Shown here piece by piece: positions 57,924 through 64,000 of a stretch of 64,000 bases of DNA. The stretch lies in the NCBI RefSeq assembly GCF_021729845.1, contig NZ_CP063397.1, positions 2,370,001 through 2,434,000 of the forward strand. The letters are read 5' to 3'. This DNA comes from Rhizobium sp. SL42 (GTDB lineage Bacteria; Pseudomonadota; Alphaproteobacteria; Rhizobiales; Rhizobiaceae). Position 1 is the stretch's first letter. Every line of letters starts with the position of its first letter. The notes under the pieces are model-generated. The model worked only from the letters and a program-made list of their open reading frames with translations, made no database searches and was not told where the DNA came from. A program made the translations under genes and the position numbers.

Positions 57924-58169
57924 TTGGCGGCGGAACGCGGTCTGCCCTACACGCCTAGCCAGCCGGGGGAATATGTCAGCGGATCACTGAGGGGTGGCGT
58001 CAACCTCGCCAGCGGACGGTTCGCCATGCTCGATGATGGCATCGGCTTCCAGCTTGTGCCGTGGCAACCTGCGCTCGACCAGCGGATCGGCCAGCATATC
58101 AGTGGCGTGGTGAGAGACGGCGGTGGAGTTGACTGGAGTTTCGCGAGGAAGCGCGGGCTGGGGTTGTGA
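57924..58169 (+). pseudogene. DUF3363 C-terminal tail beyond the amber codon
   Basis: The same frame continues as LAAERGLPYTPSQPGEYVSG, SGRFAMLDDGIGFQLVPWQP and DWSFARKRGLGL, then stops. These are the conserved last 80 residues of the DUF3363 relaxases. Unless the stop is read through, this part is not made. Confidence 0.85.
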
Positions 58170-58195
58170 CACGGATCGGCTACAGGGTGGCTTGC

Positions 58196-58441
58196 CTACT
58201 TAGCCTTTTTGAAAAGAACGCCCACAGCCCCGCCTTCTGCATGAATGAGGGTTATGCCAGCCTGTTCAAACGCAGCGGTTATGCTGGCGAGATTGTTCGC
58301 AATGGGCATGTGTGCGCCACGTTCGAAATCAGCAATGGTTTGCCGCGAGACATTCGCCGCCTCTGCAAGCGTCGTTTGACTCCACCCCAACATTGCTCGC
58401 GCGGCGCGGCACTGTTCCATCGTCAATACACTGCTATCCAA
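58196..58441 (-). CDS. XRE-family helix-turn-helix regulator
   Basis: An 81-residue regulator, MDSSVLTMEQCRAARAMLGW, then SQTTLAEAANVSRQTIADFE as the HTH and a short tail, GITLIHAEGGAVGVLFKK. This small form is common beside plasmid or ICE mobilisation genes. It converges with the relaxase gene and diverges from the 207-residue gene, whose promoter it may control. Confidence 0.88.
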   Translation of the reverse strand: MDSSVLTMEQCRAARAMLGWSQTTLAEAANVSRQTIADFERGAHMPIANNLASITAAFEQAGITLIHAEGGAVGVLFKKAK

Positions 58442-58559
58442 GGCAAACTTTCTGATTGATCTCTATCATTTTGTATGTGATGCTTTGTCGTATGCGATCA
58501 GGCAGATGCTGTAACATCCACCTGATCTGACCATAACCAAGTTATCGGGAACTCGGATC

Positions 58560-59183
58560 ATGGCTGATTCCGACAATAGCAGAACTTTGCCTGTCGTCAC
58601 GCGACGCAGATTGCTTTCCACGTCTGCGGCGTGGCTGGCGGCACAGGTTGGGGATGTGGATGCGGAACTTTATTCCGAAGACGACCAGCCTGACGGTGGC
58701 GATCCAGCATTGTTGTTGTGGCAGGAGTGGTGGGCGGCCCATGAGCAGTTCGAAAGGTTCTGCCGAAAGCAGCAGCGGCTTGAAACCGCTCTGATCGCGG
58801 CGGTGGGATTTCCCCATGTTGACATCGCCTTGCCGGATCAGGAATGCGTGGTGGCGGCTTTCACCATGGAGGAAATTGACCGCCGATTTGGCGATGCGTC
58901 GGAAAACGCCGAAGCAAAGATGCAGGCGAAGGCAACGCTCGCTGAGCAGCAAGCCGCTTGGGACGAACTGGACGACCGGATGGGATACAGCCGCGCCAAG
59001 CAGGCGGAGGAGAAAGCGTCTGTGTTGCGGGGCGAACGATTGAATGACCTGTTCGCGCTACCCGCCAGATCTGTCGCCGGAGCTGCGGCAAAACTCAATG
59101 CCGTCCTTGCGATGGCAGAGGAAGACGGTCCTTGCGATGAACTCCCGTGGCCGCAGTTTCGGGCTGTCTTGTCGGACTGTTGA
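58560..59183 (+). CDS. Hypothetical protein, common beside rhizobial mobilization genes
   Basis: A 207-residue acidic soluble protein, MADSDNSRTLPVVTRRRLLS, with ALLLWQEWWAAHEQFERFCR, DDRMGYSRAKQAEEKAS and LPARSVAGAAAKLNAVLAMA. No known function. The final codons TGT TGA belong to the IS21 end that is inserted in it: before insertion the tail would have read SDSHRR. A second, decayed copy of its C-terminal part lies at 62,847-63,085. Confidence 0.75.
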   Translation: MADSDNSRTLPVVTRRRLLSTSAAWLAAQVGDVDAELYSEDDQPDGGDPALLLWQEWWAAHEQFERFCRKQQRLETALIAAVGFPHVDIALPDQECVVAAFTMEEIDRRFGDASENAEAKMQAKATLAEQQAAWDELDDRMGYSRAKQAEEKASVLRGERLNDLFALPARSVAGAAAKLNAVLAMAEEDGPCDELPWPQFRAVLSDC

Positions 59184-59231
59184 TTTCCACTGAGAGCTGA
59201 CCCGGCGTTTCCACCGAGAAGTGACCCGCCT

Positions 59232-60044
59232 TTAGGTATCGTTTGTGCTGGTCGTAGTGGTCAAGGCCCTGCGTTTCTCCTTCGTTGTTTTGGGCTCATG
59301 CGCCGAGCTGTTCTTGAAGCGGAAGCTGTCGTTTCCGGTTTCAAGGATGTGGCAATGATGGGTAAGCCGATCGAGCAATGCCGTGGTCATCTTGGCATCA
59401 CCGAAGACGCTGGCCCATTCGCTGAAGCTGAGGTTCGTCGTGATGATGACGCTGGTTCGCTCGTAGAGCTTGCTCAGCAGATGGAACAGCATCGCACCGC
59501 CTGACGCGCTGAACGGCAAGTACCCAAGCTCATCAAGGATGACGAGATCGGAGTGGACGAGGCGGTTGGCGATCTGGCCGGAGCGTCCTTGCGCCTTTTC
59601 CTGTTCCAGCGCGTTGACCAGCTCGACCGTCGAGAAGAACCGGACCCGCTTATGGTGGTGCTCGATGGCTTGGACACCGATCGCCGTAGCAATGTGCGTC
59701 TTGCCCGTGCCGGGACCGCCGACCAGGACGATGTTGTTGGCGTCGTCGAGGAAGTCGCAGCCATGGAGTTGCTGCACGAGCGCCTCGTTGATCTCGCTGC
59801 TGGTGAAGTCGAAGCCGTTCAGATCACGATAGGCCGGGAAGCGTGCCGTCTTGAGTTGATATGCGGTCGATCGGACCTCTCGTTCGGCTGTTTCCGCCTT
59901 GAGAAGCTGGGACAAAATTGGAATGGCAGCCTCGAACGCCGACGATCCCTGTTCGGTCAGATCACCGACGGCTTGGGCCATTCCGTGCATCTTCAGTTGC
60001 CGCAGCATGATGACAATCGCGCCGCTTGCCGGGTTATGACGCAT
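59232..60044 (-). CDS. istB: IS21-family helper ATPase IstB
   Basis: A 270-residue AAA+ protein that selects targets and activates IstA. It has [20 protein letters not shown], Walker [20 protein letters not shown], Walker [14 protein letters not shown], sensor [18 protein letters not shown] and [19 protein letters not shown]. The start could be ATG 60044 or the MLRQLK methionine 12 codons later. Confidence 0.93.
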   Translation of the reverse strand: MRHNPASGAIVIMLRQLKMHGMAQAVGDLTEQGSSAFEAAIPILSQLLKAETAEREVRSTAYQLKTARFPAYRDLNGFDFTSSEINEALVQQLHGCDFLDDANNIVLVGGPGTGKTHIATAIGVQAIEHHHKRVRFFSTVELVNALEQEKAQGRSGQIANRLVHSDLVILDELGYLPFSASGGAMLFHLLSKLYERTSVIITTNLSFSEWASVFGDAKMTTALLDRLTHHCHILETGNDSFRFKNSSAHEPKTTKEKRRALTTTTSTNDT

Positions 60045-61560
60045 GGCGAGCCTCCGTCTTTCTCAAGGTATCGTATCGTTCGACATTGGCCTTGGGCTCG
60101 TTGGTGAGCGTCAGGGCCTGAGGTGCGTCGAGGGTCGGCGGCGTGAAGGTTTTGCCGTCGACGAGGCGATGCAGCAGGTTCAGGACATGCGTCTTCGTCG
60201 GAACACCGGACTTTAGCGCCATGTCGACGGCCGAGAGCACTGCCTGTTCGTCGTGCTGGAGAACAAGCGCCAGAATATCGACCATCTCGCGGTCGCCACC
60301 TGGCTTCTTGAGCAGATATTGTTGCAAGGTCCGGAATGCTTCGGGAAGCTCGACGAATGGAGCACCGTTGCGAAGAGCACCTGGCTTTCGCTGCACCACC
60401 GCCAGATAATGCCGCCAGTCGTAGATGGTCTGACCCGGCCGATCATGGGACCGATCGATGACGCGGCGGTGCTCGCAGACGATCTGGCCTTCCGCCGCGA
60501 CCACGACACGATCCGGGTAGACGCGAAGGCTTACCGGTCGATTGGCAAAGGATGCCGGAACGCTGTAGCGGTTGCGCTCCAGATGCACGAGGCAGGTTGG
60601 TGTGACCCGCTTCGTGTATTCAACAAACCCGTCGAACGGCCTGGAAACGGGCATGAGAGCTGGAGCCTCCTCGGCCCAGATGTCGGCGATGGTGCCACGC
60701 ATCTGACCATGTGGTGTCTTGGCCCAGAACTCCTTGCAACGCTGCTCGAGCCAGTCGTTCAGAGCGTCCAGCGATGGAAAGCGCGGGATCGGTTGGAAGA
60801 AGCGATGACGCGCATCCTGAACATTCTTCTCGACCTGCCCCTTCTCCCAGCCGGACGCCGGATTGCAGAACTCGGGTTCGAACAGGTAATGACTGGCCAT
60901 CGCCTGGAAGCGGACGTTGACGTCACGCTCTTTGCCACGGCCGACCTTGTCGATCGCGGTGCGCATGTTGTCGTAGATGCCACGGCCGGGGATGCCTCCG
61001 AACACGCGGAATGCATGATTGTGGGCATCAAACAGCATCTCGTGCGTCTGCAGGAGATAGGCCCGGACGATGAAGGCGCGGCTGTAGCTCAGCTTCGTAT
61101 GCGCCACCTGCAGTTTTGTGCGCTCATTGCCGATGATCGCCCAATCTTCCGACCAATCGAACTGGAAGGCTTCGCCGGGGTCGAACGCTAGGGGCACATA
61201 TGTCCCGCGGCCCGTCGTCTGCAGTTCTCTCTGCCGGTCATCACGCCATTCTCGAGCAAATGCTGCCACCCGGTTGTAGGAGCCCTCGTAGCCGAGGCTC
61301 ATCAAGTCAGCATGTAGCTGCTTTATCGTCCGCTTCTGCTTGCGGCCCTTCTTCGATTCCGTCTTCAGCCAGGCCGACAACCGATCCGCAAACGGATCAA
61401 GCTTGCTCGGTCTCTCCGGCACCTTGAACGTTGGCTCCACGCCGCCGGCACGCAGGTATTTGCGGATGGTATTCCGGGATAGGCCGGTCCTGCGGCAAAT
61501 CTCCCGGATCGATAGATGCTCTCGAAAATGCCAGCGTCGGATCACGCTCAGAAACGCCAT
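60034..61560 (-). CDS. istA: IS21-family transposase IstA
   Basis: A 508-residue DDE transposase. The N-terminal helix-turn-helix reads [20 protein letters not shown], followed by the catalytic core with [10 protein letters not shown] (first Asp), [12 protein letters not shown] (second Asp) and [20 protein letters not shown] (Glu). ATG 61560 gives [15 protein letters not shown]; extension to 61626 reaches the element end and is not conserved. Confidence 0.93.
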   Translation of the reverse strand: MAFLSVIRRWHFREHLSIREICRRTGLSRNTIRKYLRAGGVEPTFKVPERPSKLDPFADRLSAWLKTESKKGRKQKRTIKQLHADLMSLGYEGSYNRVAAFAREWRDDRQRELQTTGRGTYVPLAFDPGEAFQFDWSEDWAIIGNERTKLQVAHTKLSYSRAFIVRAYLLQTHEMLFDAHNHAFRVFGGIPGRGIYDNMRTAIDKVGRGKERDVNVRFQAMASHYLFEPEFCNPASGWEKGQVEKNVQDARHRFFQPIPRFPSLDALNDWLEQRCKEFWAKTPHGQMRGTIADIWAEEAPALMPVSRPFDGFVEYTKRVTPTCLVHLERNRYSVPASFANRPVSLRVYPDRVVVAAEGQIVCEHRRVIDRSHDRPGQTIYDWRHYLAVVQRKPGALRNGAPFVELPEAFRTLQQYLLKKPGGDREMVDILALVLQHDEQAVLSAVDMALKSGVPTKTHVLNLLHRLVDGKTFTPPTLDAPQALTLTNEPKANVERYDTLRKTEARHAS

Positions 61561-61720
61561 GTCGATCACTCCAGAGCCCCCGCTGAAAAAATGCGAGGGA
61601 CGGTTGAAACATGGGTCAATTCTCAACGGAAATATGGGGCTGCGCCGGGTCAGCTCTCAGTGGAAATCAACAGGACAGCCATCGTCGGTAGACGATGCGG
61701 CGTTGCGTGACAACGTGCTT

Positions 61721-62464
61721 ATGATCAGTCGGATCACCGGCGATGTTCTGGCGGAAAAAGGATTTTCGCTGAAGATACCAACGGACACGCTCGCCAGCGC
61801 ACTTTTCCCCCAAAACGGAGAGCACGAAGATCCACTATTTTCGATCGACTGCGATACGAGTTCGCTGATCTTGCTAACGGTTGCAGAGAACATCGGTCTC
61901 AATGCAGCGCTTGTAGAAATGAGGCTTGGAAGTGGCGCCGGGCACAATTTTGTGCGTTGGAACCTATCTGATGGCGAATCTGTCGATTGGGATACGAATG
62001 GCCGAACGCAGTGCTCTGCTCCGACCGATACCCCGACTTATCAGGGACGCTCAATGAGCCGGGATGAAACGCTTGCTTACCTTACCACCATCCGTGCTCA
62101 GGATTGGGACCGGCGGAATGAGACCTTGCGAGCTCTATCGGATTATCGCCTTGCCATCCAACTCGCTCAGGCTCATCCGGTTGCCTTCAACAACTTCGTA
62201 TGGATCGTCGCCACACGAGATTTTCCCGGTCGCGAAAAATTGAAAATCGAAGCGCTTGGCTACGGAGACACCCTCATTTTGATCGAGCGTAGTGCAGGCA
62301 ATCTCGACACGGCAGCTTGTATCGCAGCCTATGCAGGAGATTTCACGAAAGCGGCGTCCCTCGAACGAGAGGCCATAAGGTTGGCGCCAGACGAGAACGT
62401 CTTTGAGGAGCGTCTGAAATATTTCACGGCAAATCAACCGCGTGATTGCACTGGAGTGAGGTAA
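61721..62464 (+). CDS. Transglutaminase-like fold protein with TPR-like C-terminus
   Basis: About 247 residues. The first half resembles a papain-fold transglutaminase-like domain: IDCDTSSLILLTVAENIGLN with the cysteine, GSGAGHNFVRWNLSDGES with the histidine and VDWDTNGR with the aspartate. The second half, ETLRALSDYRLAIQLAQAHP and AACIAAYAGDFTKAASLERE, is TPR-like. It may be a protease or protein-modifying enzyme of the SirB1/TPR kind. The start is unsure: ATG 61721 (MISRITG) is used, but TTG 61703 is possible, and the IS21 element ends 48 bases upstream and may have removed the promoter. Confidence 0.6.
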   Translation: MISRITGDVLAEKGFSLKIPTDTLASALFPQNGEHEDPLFSIDCDTSSLILLTVAENIGLNAALVEMRLGSGAGHNFVRWNLSDGESVDWDTNGRTQCSAPTDTPTYQGRSMSRDETLAYLTTIRAQDWDRRNETLRALSDYRLAIQLAQAHPVAFNNFVWIVATRDFPGREKLKIEALGYGDTLILIERSAGNLDTAACIAAYAGDFTKAASLEREAIRLAPDENVFEERLKYFTANQPRDCTGVR

Positions 62465-62599
62465 GTTTGGTCCAAGAATGACGGACTCGATGCTGCCAGA
62501 GGGCATGAAAGAAAGTCCGACTTTTGCGTTTTGTTCTGTAGCGCCGGGGTTCAAGTTCGGACCCTATTGTGAAAACACCACGCCTACGAACATCGTCTT

Positions 62600-62846
62600 T
62601 AAAGGACGAGGCATTCGATGCCACGGATTCCGCCACCATCTGCGCCTTCACCACGGACGTTACCGACGCGCCGCTGTTCCGCCTGCCTGTTGAGCCGAAC
62701 GAGCGCAATGGCCTGCACTCGCCGTGCCGGTTGATGGTGGATAAGATCACGACCGTTCCGAAATCCAAGGTTGGGACAAGGGTCGGGTGGCTGGGCGACG
62801 AGGATATCGTGCGTCTCAATCAGGCGATTCTTGTTTTTCTCGGGCG
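62600..62846 (+). pseudogene. MazF/PemK-type toxin, N-terminally decayed
   Basis: The C-terminal two thirds of a MazF-like mRNA interferase remain: AFDATDSATICAFTTDVTDA, PLFRLPVEPNERNGLHSPCR and LMVDKITTVPKSKVG, ending DEDIVRLNQAILVFLG. The N-terminal strand with the catalytic RxGD-type region is missing or out of frame and no antitoxin gene is upstream. After VFLG the frame runs straight into the relic of the 207-residue protein instead of stopping. Confidence 0.75.
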
Positions 62847-63085
62847 CTTCTGGCTTAGCGGCAAGCGGCTTGGGACGCAATTGACGATCGGACGGGATAC
62901 AGCCGCGCTAAGCAGGCTGAGGAAGAAGCATTGGCAGCGATGGCGGAACGATTGAATGACCTGTTTTCCCAACCGGCTCACTCGGTTGCCGGTGCTGCCG
63001 CGAAGCTGCATGCTGTTCTTGCTATGGGAGAAGACGGTCCAGGCGATGAATTTCCATGACCGCAAATTCGCGCTGCGATGATGGA
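62847..63085 (+). pseudogene. Second copy of the 207-residue hypothetical protein, C-terminal relic
   Basis: In the frame starting at 62847 the codons give RQAAWDAIDDRTGYSRAKQA, then ERLNDLFSQPAHSVAGAAAK and LHAVLAMGEDGPGDEFP. These match the last 70 residues of the gene at 58,560 closely. Two nonsense codons (TAG 62,856-62,858; TGA 63,057-63,059, at the place of Trp) break it. It records a duplication of the module on both sides of the IS21 insertion. Confidence 0.8.
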
Positions 63086-63598
63086 CTTAGTCAGTCTGGG
63101 CAGCAGACCTTCGGGGTATTTGATGGGCACAGGCTTTCGGTCACACTGCAAATGACCGCTTTTCCGCCTTCACCACTTGGGTCGCGGAGCCTGCATTACC
63201 GCGCTCTGAAAGCAGCCGTTAGCTTCGGCCATAACTGTGGTGTAGAAGGGGTGGATTCTGGAATAGGGGCTGTTGGCGCCAGATCCGCAGAATCGGACGG
63301 CGCCGGATATAGGTGATGCGATAACCGCAGGCGGAAGACACGCGCCAAAGCTGTGCTCGGTGACAGATTGGGTGTTTTCTGATCAGGGTTCAGGCCCGTG
63401 CCCATTTTCGGGGACCTGTTTCGCAGGTTGCTATCGCACAATGTCGTGCCGAACTGGTGGGCGTGCATGTCTTTTCCGCCTAGGGATATCTCTTCCCAGA
63501 GTGGAACTTAAAATAGCGGTAAAGTTGTGTTTCCTATTGACTTGGCGTCATAAAAGACCTTCAGAATAATTGCGTTCAGGGTTTTTGGAGGGGTGGTC
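63086..63598. other. Gene-poor spacer
   Basis: About 510 bases without a gene I can support. Several short frames exist on both strands but none has a recognisable motif. A GGAGGGG ribosome site for the last gene lies at its right edge. Confidence 0.45.
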
Positions 63599-64000
63599 AT
63601 GGGAGTTCAGGACTTCGACGCTGCTTTCACTTTCCGTGGTGAAGACTTATATGCTGCGGTCGCTAGAAAATTTGCTTCTGATTTCAAATATTTCTCCAAA
63701 TCTTTAGTGTTCTTGGAGTCAACGGACGACGACAGATATTTGCTATTTGCTGATATGTCTGGCGTGCAGCTTACTGCTGAAGATCCTGCAATTCACAATT
63801 GGGACGAATATAGGATATCGCCTTTTGAATTTCAGGTGCCGGTCTTCGTCTTGACACGGCAGGAGATGGAAGATGGAGAAGATCCTTCTTCGGGCATGCG
63901 GATTTTATTCCGTCTGACTTCAAATGGGAGATCGGTCGACTACGGAATAGGCGTATTTGAAGATGAGCTTGGTCAGCTCGAAATCACCCCTGATGAACTC
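63599..64000 (+). CDS. Hypothetical protein, 3' end off the window
   Basis: A frame open to the right edge starts at ATG 63599 behind GGAGGGG. The first 134 residues begin MGVQDFDAAFTFRGEDLYAA, with KYFSKSLVFLESTDDDRYLL and later EYRISPFEFQVPVFVLTRQE. It is acidic and soluble and of lower GC than the core genes. No family is recognised. It lies right of the decayed toxin region. Confidence 0.65.
   Translation, partial: MGVQDFDAAFTFRGEDLYAAVARKFASDFKYFSKSLVFLESTDDDRYLLFADMSGVQLTAEDPAIHNWDEYRISPFEFQVPVFVLTRQEMEDGEDPSSGMRILFRLTSNGRSVDYGIGVFEDELGQLEITPDEL

Larger units (their letters stand above)
59178..61672 (-). mobile_element. IS21-family insertion sequence, 2,495 bp
   Basis: Ends are TGTTGATTTCCACTGAGAGC and its complement, with a second internal transposase-binding repeat near each end (CCACCGAGAAGTGACCC left; TTCCGTTGAGAATTGACC right, read inward). 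Genes istA and istB overlap by 11 bases. A 4-bp target duplication GGAC flanks it at 59,174-59,177 and 61,673-61,676. Both genes look intact, so it may be active. Confidence 0.93.

Overview
The window reads as chromosomal DNA of an alphaproteobacterium of the order Hyphomicrobiales (Rhizobiales), most likely a Rhizobium/Agrobacterium-type member of the Rhizobiaceae. The evidence is the gene order argS - SPOR protein - nagZ - scpA - scpB - tatABC - serS - surE - pcm - NlpD-like lipoprotein - yajC - secDF, high GC content, clustered DUF1127 genes with CCTCC-loop hairpins, and Ti/rhizobial-type conjugation genes. All calls come from reading the sequence; no database search was run.

Positions 1-36,200 are a stable core. 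It carries DNA repair and nucleotide housekeeping (xthA, dgt), Fe-S maturation (erpA-like), two aminoacyl-tRNA synthetases (argS, serS), an envelope SPOR protein, nagZ, the condensin partners scpA/scpB, a complete Tat translocon, surE-pcm-NlpD-like, the Sec accessory genes yajC and secDF, homologues of two complex I assembly factors, trmFO, two DUF1127 micro-ORFs beside a triple hairpin RNA locus, a DUF2157/GDYXXLXY membrane pair, tRNA-Leu(UAG), trigger factor, and a minus-strand block of LLM oxidoreductase, EEP nuclease-like protein, MFS transporter and soluble transhydrogenase.

At about 36,550 the core stops inside radC: only its last ~59 codons remain. From there to the right edge the DNA is an accessory mosaic. 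It holds an excisionase-like HTH gene, an IS3-family element with a 61-bp inverted repeat and a frameshifted transposase, a large YobI-like membrane NTPase, a fused nucleotidyltransferase-HEPN protein, a Ti-type mobilisation module (traD, oriT-like nick site, traA), a 28-bp copy of a tRNA-fMet 3' end, an operon ending in a TIR-like NAD-processing domain protein, a Gabija gajA-gajB pair lying between imperfect direct repeats, a 28-residue hydrophobic peptide gene next to paired palindromes, an HTH protein, a second relaxase (DUF3363) with an in-frame amber codon, an IS21-family element with a 4-bp target duplication, and relics of a MazF toxin and a duplicated hypothetical gene.

The right half therefore looks like a layered integrative element that has become a defence island. 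Four independent candidate anti-phage modules (YobI-like NTPase, NT-HEPN, TIR operon, Gabija) sit between two mobilisation modules, and several mobile genes are broken. The least described candidates are the three-gene TIR locus at 49,143-50,665, the repeat-bounded Gabija cassette, the CCTCC-loop RNA cluster upstream of the DUF1127 genes, and the small peptide/palindrome locus at 54,783-54,998.
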